DNA of 62,048 nucleotides from Terriglobia bacterium (GTDB lineage Bacteria; Acidobacteriota; UBA6911), in assembly GCA_020072565.1 (NCBI GenBank), contig JAIQGI010000042.1, forward strand, positions 1-62,048, in the 5' to 3' direction. The position numbers were made by a program, and so were the translations under genes. The notes under the pieces are model-generated. The model had not been told where the DNA came from, did not search any database, and was given only the letters and a program-made list of their open reading frames with translations. Positions 21,796 through 31,587 of the stretch are shown piece by piece. The first letter of the stretch is position 1. The number at the start of each line of letters is the position of its first letter.

Positions 21796-22842
21796 ATGAA
21801 GACGGTGCTACGCAGAGTCGCCGGCCAGGGGGGTTACAAACTGGAATCTTCACAAGACCGGAGTCCCGGCACCCCGGATGAGATGCTGCTGGATGCCTAT
21901 TCGCAGGCGGTTACCGGCGCTGCGGCCAGGGTGAGCCCGTCGGTCGTGAACATCGACGTGCGCCAGATGCGGGGGAGCAGGCAGTCTGCTGTCCGGCCTC
22001 CGGAGGAACCGCGAGGCAGTGGCTCCGGCTTCATCCTCACGCCGGACGGATTCGTTCTTACCAACAGCCACGTCGTCCACGGCGCCTCGAAGATCGATGT
22101 TGTCCTGACCGACGGCAGGCGGTTTCAAGCCGAGCTGATCGGGGACGACCCGGACACGGATCTGGCGGTGCTCCGGATCCCTGCGTCCACGCTCGAGCCG
22201 GCTTCGCTGGGAGACTCGCAATCGGCACGGGTCGGACAACTGGCGATCGCCATCGGGAATCCGTACGGATTCCAGTGCACCGTGACTGCCGGGGTGATCA
22301 GCGCGCTGGGGCGTTCCCTGAGGTCGACTTCGGGGCGTTTGATCGACAACGTGATTCAGACCGACGCCGCCCTGAATCCGGGCAACTCGGGTGGGCCGCT
22401 TGTGACGTCGCGAGGCGAGGTCATCGGAGTAAACACCGCGGTGATCCTCCCGGCGCAGGGGATCTGTTTCGCCATTGCGATCAACACCGCGAAGTTCGTG
22501 GCCAGCCGTCTGATCAAGGACGGCAAAATTCGGCGTGGCTACATCGGTGTTGCAGGCCAGAATGTCCCGCTGCCGCGCCGCGTCAGCCGTTTCCACAAGC
22601 TCCCCGCTGAAAGCGGCATCCTCGTCGTTTCAGTGGAGGAAAACAGCCCGGCGCAGCGCGCGGGCTTGCGGGAAGGGGACGTCATCCTTGGGTTCGACGG
22701 CCAGACGACGGCCGGCATTGACGATCTCCACAGGCTCATGACGGAGACCAGCGTCGGGGCCAGTTCCCCCATGACTGTCCTGCGCGGTGTGGAGGTGGAG
22801 ACGCTGCGCATCATCCCCGAAGAATCTGACAGAACCAGATGA
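21796..22842 (+). CDS. S1C (HtrA/DegP-like) serine protease with PDZ domain, no export signal
   Basis: 348 residues. Trypsin-like domain with catalytic His92 (TNSHVVHG), Asp122 (DTDLAVLRI) and Ser198 (NPGNSGGPL), then one C-terminal PDZ domain from about 245 (GYIGVAGQ ... SPAQRAGLREGDVILGFDG). Unlike DegP/DegQ/DegS there is no hydrophobic N-terminus: the first 35 residues are charged and polar. The ribosome site aaggagggaggg (21777-21788) supports the ATG at 21796. A cytoplasmic HtrA-like protease for damaged proteins is therefore the best reading, unless export uses another route. Convergent with dnaB. Confidence 0.9.
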   Translation: MKTVLRRVAGQGGYKLESSQDRSPGTPDEMLLDAYSQAVTGAAARVSPSVVNIDVRQMRGSRQSAVRPPEEPRGSGSGFILTPDGFVLTNSHVVHGASKIDVVLTDGRRFQAELIGDDPDTDLAVLRIPASTLEPASLGDSQSARVGQLAIAIGNPYGFQCTVTAGVISALGRSLRSTSGRLIDNVIQTDAALNPGNSGGPLVTSRGEVIGVNTAVILPAQGICFAIAINTAKFVASRLIKDGKIRRGYIGVAGQNVPLPRRVSRFHKLPAESGILVVSVEENSPAQRAGLREGDVILGFDGQTTAGIDDLHRLMTETSVGASSPMTVLRGVEVETLRIIPEESDRTR

Positions 22843-22847
22843 CGATT

Positions 22848-22910
22848 GAGGAATGACGAATGAAGTGGGCTCCGTGGGCACGGATTTTCATTTGCGATTC
22901 GTCATTCTTC
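22848..22910. repeat. Inverted repeat between convergent protease and dnaB genes, family D
   Basis: Arms gaggaatgacgaat (22848-22861) and attcgtcattcttc (22897-22910), one mismatch. The right arm covers the stop codon of dnaB, so the repeat supplies the last codons of the helicase. A related stretch is at about 32658-32680 near truB. Confidence 0.65.
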
Positions 22911-24251
22911 GTTGCCTTGCCAGAGGTCAGCGAACTTCGTGAACTGCTTGATGAAGGCGAGCTTGAAGGTGCCGGTCGGGCCGTTGCGTTGCTTGCCGAT
23001 GATGATTTCGGCGACGCCGCTGTTTTCGTCCGACGGGCCGACGGCATCTTCGCGATAAATGAACATCACCACATCCGCATCCTGCTCGATGGAGCCCGAT
23101 TCCCGCAGGTCGGAGAGCTGGGGACGGTGATCGCCCCGGCGCATCTCGATCGCCCGGCTCAGCTGTGAGATGGCGACTACCGGGACGTGGATCTCCTTGG
23201 CGAGGGCCTTGAGGCCGCGTGAGATCTGAGAGATCTCCTGGGTGCGGTTTTCGTAACGCTGATTCGAGCCGCTCATCAGCTGGAGGTAGTCTACGAACAG
23301 GATGTCGAGGCCGTGCTCGAGGGCCAGGCGCCGCGCCTTCGAACGCATTTCTGCAATGGACATGCCTGCCGTGTCATCGATGAAGATCTTTGACTGCGAT
23401 AGCAAACCCGCCGCCCGCCCCAGCCTGCTCCAATCTTCCTTGTTAAGAAAGCCGGTGTTGACTTTGTGGGAGTCGATTTCCGCTTCGGCGCACAGCAGCC
23501 GTTTCACCAGCTGCTCTTTGCTCATTTCGAGAGAGAAGATGCCCACGGATTGCTGCTTCTTGAGCGCGACAAACTGTGCGATGTTAAGGCAGAGACTGGT
23601 TTTTCCCAGTCCCGGCCGGGCAGCCACGATGATCAGGTCGGCCGGATGCAACCCGGCCGTCATCTTGTCCAGCTCGGTGAAGCCGGTCTCGACGCCGGTG
23701 ACCAGCGTCTTGCGGTTGGAGACTTCTTCGATGTGCTTGTAGACCGCGCTGACAAGCGGCTCGATGGGTGCAAAACCGGTCAGAAACTGGCGGCTGGCGA
23801 TTTCGAAAATAGCCTTCTCGAGGTCTCCAAGGATCTCCTGTGCCGACTCCTCGCCCTGGTAGCTGCGCGCCATGGACTCATTTGAAATCTGGATCAAACG
23901 GCGCAGCGTGGCTTTTTCTTTTACGATCTCGGCGTAGTGCTCGATGTTGATGGCGCGCGGCATGCCGTCGGTGAGGCTTGCCAGGTAAGCGGCTCCGCCG
24001 GCGCTTTCAAGCTCGTCGGAGCGCTGGAGTTCATTTTTCAGTGTAACCAGGTCGATCGCGGTGCCATCCGCCGTGAGCGCAAACATCTTCTCGAAGATCC
24101 GGCGGTGGCTTTCGAGGTAGAAATCCTCCTTGCGCAGAGTCTCGACGGCGGTGTGGATCGCCTTGTCGTCAAGGAGAATGGCGCCCAGAATGGAGCGCTC
24201 GGCTTCCAGGTTGCAGGGGAGTGTCTTTTCGAGACTGATATCGATAGGCAT
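22902..24251 (-). CDS. dnaB: Replicative DNA helicase DnaB
   Basis: 449 residues, normal length. N-terminal collar domain from residue 8 (LEAERSILGAILLD), linker, then the RecA-like domain with Walker A ARPGLGKTSL (211-220), Walker B FVDYLQLM and C-terminal DADVVMFIYRED. Hexameric helicase that unwinds DNA ahead of the fork. It follows rplI by 119 bases and closes the conserved rpsF-rpsR-rplI-dnaB string. The gap to rplI contains a degenerate repeat (24299-24358). Confidence 0.96.
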   Translation of the reverse strand: MPIDISLEKTLPCNLEAERSILGAILLDDKAIHTAVETLRKEDFYLESHRRIFEKMFALTADGTAIDLVTLKNELQRSDELESAGGAAYLASLTDGMPRAINIEHYAEIVKEKATLRRLIQISNESMARSYQGEESAQEILGDLEKAIFEIASRQFLTGFAPIEPLVSAVYKHIEEVSNRKTLVTGVETGFTELDKMTAGLHPADLIIVAARPGLGKTSLCLNIAQFVALKKQQSVGIFSLEMSKEQLVKRLLCAEAEIDSHKVNTGFLNKEDWSRLGRAAGLLSQSKIFIDDTAGMSIAEMRSKARRLALEHGLDILFVDYLQLMSGSNQRYENRTQEISQISRGLKALAKEIHVPVVAISQLSRAIEMRRGDHRPQLSDLRESGSIEQDADVVMFIYREDAVGPSDENSGVAEIIIGKQRNGPTGTFKLAFIKQFTKFADLWQGNEE

Positions 24252-24298
24252 GCGAACACCGGATAGAGCGCAATTCTACACGAGTACAATTCCGAGGG

Positions 24299-24358
24299 AA
24301 ATGCAAAAGCAGCCACGAGAGACACGAATGTGTCAGTCCGTGTTCCTTCGGGTCATTC
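24299..24358. repeat. Degenerate dispersed repeat, family B
   Basis: Begins with aatgcaaaagcagcc and continues with cacgagagacacgaatg, matching the left half of the element at 21578-21648; the right half is diverged. Confidence 0.5.
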
Positions 24359-24370
24359 AGAGCTGAGCTG

Positions 24371-24835
24371 TTACGGTTGCGCCTGCGGCTCGGGCGCGGC
24401 TTCGACAACCACCTTGATGGGAACCGTGACCTCGCGATGCAGGCGGATCGGCACCTGGTACTCGCCGATGGTCTTGATGGGGTCGTCCAGTTGAATCTTG
24501 CGTTTGTCGATATCGATCTTGTGCGTGATGAGGAAATCGGCAATGTCAATCGAGGTGACGGAGCCGTACAAAGTTCCGCCCTCGCCGGCTTTGCGCTCGA
24601 TCGTGACGACAAGCTTCAGGAGCTCTTTGGCCACGAGGGTGGCCGCCGATCTTTCGCGCTGATCGCGCTTTGCGGCGTTCAGCCGCTCGATTTCCATGAC
24701 CTTGAGGTTGCCCGGGGTGGCTTCGACGGCGATGTGCCGCGGGATAAGATAGTTGCGGCCGTACCCGGCAGCGACTTTCACGATGTCGCCGCTTTTGCCC
24801 AGCTTTTCCACGTCCTGTTTCAGTATGACCTTCAT
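24371..24835 (-). CDS. rplI: 50S ribosomal protein L9
   Basis: 154 residues from the ATG at 24835, which has aggggaag upstream; the longer open frame lacks similarity. N-terminal domain MKVILKQDVEKLGKSGDIV with the diagnostic AAGYGRNYLIPRHIAV, long central helix and C-terminal domain. Lies between rpsR and dnaB in the classic order. Confidence 0.96.
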   Translation of the reverse strand: MKVILKQDVEKLGKSGDIVKVAAGYGRNYLIPRHIAVEATPGNLKVMEIERLNAAKRDQRERSAATLVAKELLKLVVTIERKAGEGGTLYGSVTSIDIADFLITHKIDIDKRKIQLDDPIKTIGEYQVPIRLHREVTVPIKVVVEAAPEPQAQP

Positions 24836-24854
24836 GTCTTCCCCTCTGGTTCCG

Positions 24855-25088
24855 TCAATCGGCGATGAACGGCAGAATCGCCATATGCCTGGCGCGTTTG
24901 ATGGCTTCCGAAAGCTGCCGCTGATGCACGGAGCAGACACCGCTGATTCTCCGCGGGAGAATCTTGCCGCGTTCGGGAATGAAATGGGAAAGCAGCTTCC
25001 CGTCCTTGAAGTCGATGTAGCTGATCTTCTCGGCGCAGAACTTGCAGACGCGCTTGCGCTTGACAGAGAACCTCTTTGGAGCTGGCAT
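24855..25088 (-). CDS. rpsR: 30S ribosomal protein S18
   Basis: 77 residues. Family core YIDFKDGKLLSHFIPERGKILPRR is split here only by reading; RRISGVCSVHQRQL follows. Cys15, Cys18, Cys52 and His55 form a possible zinc site, so this is the zinc-binding (C+) form of S18. Partner of S6 in the 30S platform; the two genes are adjacent. Confidence 0.96.
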   Translation of the reverse strand: MPAPKRFSVKRKRVCKFCAEKISYIDFKDGKLLSHFIPERGKILPRRISGVCSVHQRQLSEAIKRARHMAILPFIAD

Positions 25089-25116
25089 AGAATTTATAAC
25101 CCTTTCTTTGGTTGGA

Positions 25117-25524
25117 TCATCCTATCGGGGCAGCCGGGGGTTCGGCCTCAAACTCGCCCACCTGCGGCGCAGCGGGTGCCGGTTTTGAAACCGACTTGCG
25201 TTGCCGGGCAGCTTTCATCTTCTCAGAGCGTTTCAGGTCTTCGTCGATCCGGACGGAAAGGAACCGGATGACGTGGTCCGCCACGCGGAACCGGCGCTCC
25301 AGCTCCGCAATGATGGCGCCATCGGCCTCAATGGTGAGGATGACGTAGTACCCGTCCCGGAACCTCTTGATTTTGTAGGCCAGGGACTTTTTTCCCCAGT
25401 TGTCGACCTTAACCACTTTGCCGCTCTTGCCCTCGACCACCGCCTGCATCTGTGCGATGAACGCATCCAGCTCTTCGGGGGTCAGGGTCGGCGCGGCGAT
25501 GAAAGCTACTTCGTAAGTTCTCAC
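25117..25524 (-). CDS. rpsF: 30S ribosomal protein S6
   Basis: 135 residues from a GTG at 25524 (MRTYEVAFIAAPTLTPEEL), which has aaaaggag at the right distance and gives the typical S6 N-terminus. An ATG ten codons upstream (25554) overlaps the end of pth and has no ribosome site. The C-terminus carries a 30-residue Ala/Pro/Lys-rich tail beyond the RNP fold. Binds S18 and 16S rRNA. Confidence 0.94.
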   Translation of the reverse strand: MRTYEVAFIAAPTLTPEELDAFIAQMQAVVEGKSGKVVKVDNWGKKSLAYKIKRFRDGYYVILTIEADGAIIAELERRFRVADHVIRFLSVRIDEDLKRSEKMKAARQRKSVSKPAPAAPQVGEFEAEPPAAPIG

Positions 25525-25546
25525 AGGTTTTTCTCCTTTTCCTGCC

Positions 25547-26107
25547 TCAAGCATTAAAGACTGACATGGCTCGGGAAGCGCCGTCGGTAACGATTAATCG
25601 GACCGCCCCTGCGGCCCGGCCGATCATCTCGCTTACTTGCGCCGCTTCGCCCGGCGGAAAGTCCGAGAGCACGAACTCGGCCTTTTCTTCGGGCATGTTC
25701 TCTTCACCGATCCCGAGCCGCACGCGGATGACCTCATCCCTGTTGAGCGTGCAGATGACCGATTCCATCCCGTTGTGGCCGCCGGATGATCCTCGTTCCC
25801 GGATCCGGACCCTGCCCAGGGGCAGGTTGAAATCGTCGAGGATCAGAATCAGCTCTCTCGGGTCGATCCGGTACTCGTCGAGCAAGAGCTGAACGGCGCG
25901 GCCGCTGGCATTCATGAAAGTGACAGGCTTTGCCAGCAGCACCTGTTGCGCTGCGATCGCGGCCGTGCACAGGAGGGACTGGCACTGCGTGTGCCACGCT
26001 CCGGTCCGAGCTTCGCGAGCCAGCTCATCGATCACCATGTATCCGGCGTTGTGCCGGGTCCGCTGATAGCGCACACCGGGGTTACCGAGTCCCACAATCA
26101 GTTTCAC
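25547..26107 (-). CDS. pth: Peptidyl-tRNA hydrolase
   Basis: 186 residues, typical. Recycles peptidyl-tRNA that drops off ribosomes. Motifs: MKLIVGLGNPG, catalytic His19 in RTRHNAGYMV, the LDDFNLPLG loop and GSSGGHNGMES. Sits between rplY and rpsF, as in many bacteria. Confidence 0.96.
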   Translation of the reverse strand: MKLIVGLGNPGVRYQRTRHNAGYMVIDELAREARTGAWHTQCQSLLCTAAIAAQQVLLAKPVTFMNASGRAVQLLLDEYRIDPRELILILDDFNLPLGRVRIRERGSSGGHNGMESVICTLNRDEVIRVRLGIGEENMPEEKAEFVLSDFPPGEAAQVSEMIGRAAGAVRLIVTDGASRAMSVFNA

Positions 26108-26121
26108 GGCGCGATACCGGG

Positions 26122-26838
26122 TTACTTGGATTCAGGCTTGGACTTCTCGGGCGGTTTGGCAGACTTGCCCTTTTCCTCTCCTCCTTCTCCTTCACCCTCC
26201 TCTACAGCTTTACCTTTGCGGATCACTTCCGGCTCGGCGGGAGCGACCGGCGCCGCCACTACCTCGACAACCTCTTCCTTGACCGGCGGCACGATGGTCA
26301 CGATCACAACTTCAGGATCGCTCAGAATCCTGACCTTGGGATCTATGGGCAGGTTCTTGACGCGGATGTAGTCGTTGATCTTGAGAGCGCTGACGTCGAT
26401 CCTGATCGATTTGGGGATGTCAGAAGGCAGGCATTCCACCTCCAGCGAGCGCGATACCACATCCATGATGCCGCCGTCGACCTTGACCCCTTCCGCTTCC
26501 CCGACCATCTCAACATCGACCGTGAGCTTGAGCAGCTGGTCCATGGCGATCTCATAGAAGTCGGCGTGAATGATGGCGCCGCGCACGGGGTCCAGCTGGA
26601 AGTCTTTGACCATGACGTTGGCCTGCGCGCCGCCGTCGACGCTGACGGCGAATATGGTGTTGTGCCCGCTCTGCGAGTGGAGGATTTCTGATATCGCGTC
26701 CGGATCCACCAGCAGGGGAAGCGCCTCGCGCCCGGCACCGTACACGACGGCCGGAATATGGCCCGATTTGCGAAGCCGCCGGTTCGCATTCTTGCCGGCG
26801 GGAGTCCGCCTTTGAGCTTCGACCACGATCTGTTGCAT
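26122..26838 (-). CDS. rplY: 50S ribosomal protein L25/general stress protein Ctc
   Basis: 238 residues from ATG 26838 (aaggagc upstream); the frame is open 74 codons further but that part reads as the shadow of prs and its leader. Two domains: the L25 5S-rRNA-binding part (about 1-95, RRLRKSGHIPAVVYGAG) and the Ctc C-terminal beta domain (to about 185, DFYEIAMDQ, ECLPSDIPKSIRIDVSAL). A low-complexity Glu/Lys/Pro tail follows. Located 14 bases upstream of pth. Confidence 0.95.
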   Translation of the reverse strand: MQQIVVEAQRRTPAGKNANRRLRKSGHIPAVVYGAGREALPLLVDPDAISEILHSQSGHNTIFAVSVDGGAQANVMVKDFQLDPVRGAIIHADFYEIAMDQLLKLTVDVEMVGEAEGVKVDGGIMDVVSRSLEVECLPSDIPKSIRIDVSALKINDYIRVKNLPIDPKVRILSDPEVVIVTIVPPVKEEVVEVVAAPVAPAEPEVIRKGKAVEEGEGEGGEEKGKSAKPPEKSKPESK

Positions 26839-26855
26839 GAAATCCTGCTCCTTCC

Positions 26856-27818
<963 letters not shown>

Positions 27819-27861
27819 CCTGGTCTCGTTCTCCTGAAAGCGGTGAACACCATTTTTGATT

Positions 27862-27918
27862 TTGGATTGCGGGTTCTGGATTTCAAAGCGTCCCGATCAT
27901 CCAGAATCCGCAATCCAA
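27862..27918. repeat. Palindromic repeat, family E
   Basis: 20-bp arms with one mismatch (27862-27881 and 27899-27918; core ttggattgcgg) and a 17-base loop, lying in the short gap between tRNA-Gln and prs. A relative is at 33466-33505. Confidence 0.7.
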
Positions 27919-27922
27919 AGAC

Positions 27923-27997
27923 TGGCTGGGGCGGGAGGATTCGAACCTCCGAATGCAGGTTCCAAAGACCTGTGTCTTACCGCTTGACGACGCCCCA
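27923..27997 (-). tRNA. tRNA-Gln (anticodon UUG)
   Basis: 75 nt including an encoded CCA. Acceptor stem tggggcg/cgcccca with U1-A72 as expected for glutamine, anticodon loop ctTTGga, T loop gttcgaatc. It lies 25 bases downstream of ispE and 104 bases upstream of prs, on the same strand, so it is probably processed from the operon transcript. Confidence 0.96.
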
Positions 27998-28022
27998 GTA
28001 TTCAAATCCGGTTCGCCGACGC

Positions 28023-28913
28023 CTACCCGAACATGCTTTGGAAAAACTCTGCACGAGAAAGGGTCTTCGTCGGAAACACTCGCCAAGACTCCCGCGCGTC
28101 AGAACTGCGCGAGGCTGCGAGAGCTGACTCCTCATCAGAGAAGAATCCGAAGACAGAGGATCCGCTGCCGGACAGCAGGGTGGCTGTCGCTCCCCGCTGA
28201 TTCAGGAAGTGTTTGGCTTCCTTCACAGCCGGATACGCAGGGAGGATCGAAGTCTCGAAATCATTAAAGATCTCGGCCGGGCACCCGCTACCATCTTTCA
28301 GTCGGCCGCAGAAATCCTGAATTTTATTGGCGTTCTGCCGGGAAGTCAACAGCAAACTCAGAGACTGATAGGCTGCCGCAGTGGAAATTTGGATCCCGGG
28401 GTACACCACGACAAGATGAGCCGGCCGGAGCTCCGGCAGGGGATAGATTTCCTCCCCCCGGCCGATCCCCAGCGCAGTTCCGCCTTGAAGGAAAAATGGC
28501 ACATCGGAGCCGATCGTAGCAGCAAGCGCATGGAGCTCGGCCGGGGGAACTTCGAGGTGCCAGAACCGGCAGAGGCCGAGCAGTGCCGCCGCGGCGTTGC
28601 TGCTGCCTCCCCCCAATCCTGATCCGGGGGGAATCTGCTTTTTCAGGCAGATCCGGGCTCCCGAAGCCGGGGATCCGGCGCGAGCCAGGGCTGTGGCCGC
28701 GCGCCAGACCGTGTTTTCCTCCGTCGGCACTGCGGCCAGATTCCGGCAGCACAGTTCCAGGCGCGGGCTGGGCTGGATTTCCAGTTCATCATGCAGGGTG
28801 ATGCTCTGAAATACAGTGCGGATCTCGTGGTAGCCGTCGGCGCGCTTTCCCAGCACCGCCAGGGCCAGATTTACTTTGGCGAAAGAGCGGATTCGGATCG
28901 GTGATGGTCTCAC
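28023..28913 (-). CDS. ispE: 4-diphosphocytidyl-2-C-methyl-D-erythritol kinase
   Basis: 296 residues. GHMP kinase of the MEP isoprenoid pathway. N-terminal SFAKVNLALAVLGKRADGYHE and the ATP loop PPGSGLGGGSSNAAAAL are diagnostic. The start codon overlaps the stop of the preceding TPR gene by four bases, indicating translational coupling. Other MEP genes are not in the window. Confidence 0.96.
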   Translation of the reverse strand: MRPSPIRIRSFAKVNLALAVLGKRADGYHEIRTVFQSITLHDELEIQPSPRLELCCRNLAAVPTEENTVWRAATALARAGSPASGARICLKKQIPPGSGLGGGSSNAAAALLGLCRFWHLEVPPAELHALAATIGSDVPFFLQGGTALGIGRGEEIYPLPELRPAHLVVVYPGIQISTAAAYQSLSLLLTSRQNANKIQDFCGRLKDGSGCPAEIFNDFETSILPAYPAVKEAKHFLNQRGATATLLSGSGSSVFGFFSDEESALAASRSSDARESWRVFPTKTLSRAEFFQSMFG

Positions 28914-30940
28914 TCGGAACGCTTCTGCTTGCGCAGGGTCTCCTGCACCTTATCCAGTTTTTCCCGGACCTTCTTCACATCCTCATCTTCGCCGCCGTTG
29001 CTGAGCGACTTCTTCCAGAACTCCTGGGCCTTTTCGAGGTTGCCGATCTTGAAGTAAAGATCCCCGATGTGATCCTGGATTACCGGATCCTTCTTCTCCA
29101 TATCTCCTGCCTGCAGGAGGTACTTCTCCGCCATCTTCAGGTCATTCAGTTTGAAAAAGGCCCAGCCGAGCGAATCCAGATAGGCAGGGTTGTTGGGTTC
29201 CAGAATTAACGCTTCCTGAACGTACTTGACCGCCTCTTCGAGGCGCACGCCGCGGTCGGCAAGCATGTAGCCGATGTAATTCAAGGTCGGTCCGTCCTTG
29301 GGATCTTCCTTGAGAATCTCCTTGAGCAGCGACTCGGCCCGGTCATAGTCCTTCTGTTTGTCATAGACCGTCGCCAGCTGAAACTTCAAGCGCTCCTTGT
29401 CGAGCTTCTGCTCCTCGGCGCGGCGCAGAACTTTTTCCGCTTCGCCGAAGCGCCGGGCCTGCACGTAGATCTGGCTGAGGTTGATATAGATATCCAGATT
29501 GGAGGGTTTGCTCTGAAGCATCTTATCCAGAATTTCGGCTCCCTCCTTGGTCTTCCCGGAGTCGGCGAGGGTGCGCGCGTAGACCAGCGCCAGGTTATCG
29601 TCCTTGGGATTCTTTTCGAATTGTGGTTTTCCGAGGCTCAGCGCTTTGTCGTACTGCTTGTCGATACGATAGGCGTTGATCAGCAGGAAGTAGGTGTGGG
29701 GCGATGGATCGCTTTTGACCATCTCCTCATAAATTGCGATGGCCTTCTGGTACTCCCCCATATCCTGATAGGAGGCGGCCAGGTTCTGCTGAAAGACAGC
29801 CATGTTGTTCTTCAGCTCGTCAGAGCCTCCTTTGGCTTGATCGACCAGCTTGCCGAAGATCTTGACCGCCTCGGCAGGCTGGCTGGCCTGCTCATAGGCG
29901 GCTCCCAGATAAAAAAGGGCTTCAATATTATCCGGATCGCTCGCAACCAGGGATTTCAGGTTCTCGATGGCTTCGGCGAACTGGCGTGCGCCCACCTGAG
30001 CGCGAGCCATCATGACCCTGACGGATGTGTCTTGCGGATCGTCTTTCGCCAATTCGCCTAGGAGGCCGGTGGCCTCGGTAAACTCCTGGGCGTCGAGGAG
30101 CGTGGAGGCAAGTTGTCTCTTTAGCTCGGGGGATCCGCCCGTCAACTCGATGATCTTGCGATAGAGAGGAATGGCTTCCTTCTCGCGTTTCGCTTTGGCA
30201 TACAGACCGGCGAGCATCGCCATGCTCTGAACGGAATCGGGCTGGGTCTCGACTGCCTTCCGGAGGTATTCAATGGCCTTATCCTGGATGCCCTGGCGCT
30301 CGTAGTACTGGGCGATGGTCACGTATCCTTGATCGCTGTCGGGCACCAGAGTCTGCCAGCGCTCGTAGAATGGAATCGCCTTTTCGGGCTGTCCCAGCTC
30401 CATATAGCAGCCACCGAGGGCGAAGTAGGCGCGCTGATCGGTCGGCGCCACCTCCTTCATCGCCTCCAACTCCTTGACCGCCTGCTTGACGGCATCGGGC
30501 GAAGCCTGGCGTCCCCGCCCGGTCTCCGCCGACCTGAGGAAAATGGTCGCAAGTACCCAGTGGGGCTCGGGGTCTTTCGGATCCAGCTTGGATGCCTTTT
30601 GAGCCTCGTCCGTGGCATCGGCGATCCGGTTCATCCGCACCAGAAGGTCGGCCAAGGCTACGTGAACGCTGGCATCATTATCGTTAAACCGCACCGCCAA
30701 CTGCATTTCCGACAGCGCTCTCGGCAGGTTTTCCTGATTGTCATACCACTTGGCCAGGGCATAGTGGTAATAGCTCTGGGCGCGGTCCTGCACCGGTTTT
30801 TCCTGCAGTGCCTTGTCGAGATCGACGGGATTCTGAGCCGCCGTGCGCACCTGAGTACCGGCAAACACCAGGACAGCGCAGATAATCGTGATGAAAAGGA
30901 GCGTGGTGCGCCCGCAAATCTGCCGGAAATTAGATTTCAT
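28910..30940 (-). CDS. Secreted or periplasmic TPR repeat protein
   Basis: 676 residues from ATG 30940; an in-frame start 24 codons upstream is possible but the shorter form begins a better signal sequence (TTLLFITIICAVLVFAG, about 11-27), with cleavage or anchoring near residue 35. The rest is almost entirely TPR-like helices (for example YVTIAQYYERQGIQDKAIEYL, YNLGQ-type repeats), at least fifteen units, and a charged Lys/Glu-rich end. Probable scaffold in an envelope complex; specific partners are unknown. Coupled to ispE by a four-base overlap. Confidence 0.88.
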   Translation of the reverse strand: MKSNFRQICGRTTLLFITIICAVLVFAGTQVRTAAQNPVDLDKALQEKPVQDRAQSYYHYALAKWYDNQENLPRALSEMQLAVRFNDNDASVHVALADLLVRMNRIADATDEAQKASKLDPKDPEPHWVLATIFLRSAETGRGRQASPDAVKQAVKELEAMKEVAPTDQRAYFALGGCYMELGQPEKAIPFYERWQTLVPDSDQGYVTIAQYYERQGIQDKAIEYLRKAVETQPDSVQSMAMLAGLYAKAKREKEAIPLYRKIIELTGGSPELKRQLASTLLDAQEFTEATGLLGELAKDDPQDTSVRVMMARAQVGARQFAEAIENLKSLVASDPDNIEALFYLGAAYEQASQPAEAVKIFGKLVDQAKGGSDELKNNMAVFQQNLAASYQDMGEYQKAIAIYEEMVKSDPSPHTYFLLINAYRIDKQYDKALSLGKPQFEKNPKDDNLALVYARTLADSGKTKEGAEILDKMLQSKPSNLDIYINLSQIYVQARRFGEAEKVLRRAEEQKLDKERLKFQLATVYDKQKDYDRAESLLKEILKEDPKDGPTLNYIGYMLADRGVRLEEAVKYVQEALILEPNNPAYLDSLGWAFFKLNDLKMAEKYLLQAGDMEKKDPVIQDHIGDLYFKIGNLEKAQEFWKKSLSNGGEDEDVKKVREKLDKVQETLRKQKRSE

Positions 30941-31275
30941 ATGATGATAGCTTCCCTTTCCCCCAGTCTGAACAAGCGAAGAATTATGACATAGCATTTC
31001 CAAGCCTGTCAAACCCGACTCAGGGGTCAGAGGTCAGAAGAAAGGCCTGGGGATGCATGAACATACACTTGGGGTATGACCGAGCCGCAAAATCACGGAG
31101 CGACCACCGTTCTTTGTGCTTATTCCCTGAATCCAGGTCTGGCTCGCACCTCCACTGCGACTCCTGACTCCTCGGAAGATTTCTTCGCTCAAATCGCGCT
31201 CCGGCAGTTAGACAAGGTGCAACGGGAAGGCAGATGTCGTTCCTTCCCCCGGACAGATAACATCAGGAGGCAAAG
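30941..31275. other. Divergent intergenic region
   Basis: 335 bases between the TPR gene (-) and the ComEA-like gene (+). It contains short direct-repeat fragments of the gactcctgactcc type (31153-31174; relatives at 60696-60720) but no gene. The ribosome site caggagg (31263-31269) for the next gene lies at its right end. Confidence 0.4.
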
Positions 31276-31572
31276 ATGAGATCAAAAAGAATGCACCTGG
31301 CCTGGGCCTTGATTCTCTGCCTGGGCTTGGCACTGGCGCCCGCGGCGGCCTTGGCTCAGAAGTCCAAGGCGATATCGACCGAAAAAGTGAACCTGAATAC
31401 CGCCACGGCTGAACAACTCCAGACCTTGCCGGGAATCGGGCCGGCGCTGGCAAAGACCATCATCGAGCACCGCACCAAGAGCGGGAAATTCAACAAGATC
31501 GAAGAATTGCTCAACGTCAAGGGCGTAGGCGAAAAGAAGTTCCAGAAGATAAAGGACCGTCTGGTCGTATAG
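31276..31572 (+). CDS. ComEA-like helix-hairpin-helix DNA-binding protein, exported
   Basis: 98 residues. Signal peptide (LAWALILCLGLALAPAAALAQ, about 7-28), then a pair of helix-hairpin-helix motifs: VNLNTATAEQLQTLPGIGPALAKTI and IEELLNVKGVGEKKFQKI. This is the DNA-binding domain of ComEA, the periplasmic DNA receptor of natural transformation. ComEA proper has the same domain but usually occurs with comEC, absent here. Periplasmic DNA binding is likely; competence is inference. Strong ribosome site caggagg. Confidence 0.88.
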   Translation: MRSKRMHLAWALILCLGLALAPAAALAQKSKAISTEKVNLNTATAEQLQTLPGIGPALAKTIIEHRTKSGKFNKIEELLNVKGVGEKKFQKIKDRLVV

Positions 31573-31587
31573 TTGCGAGACACAGCA

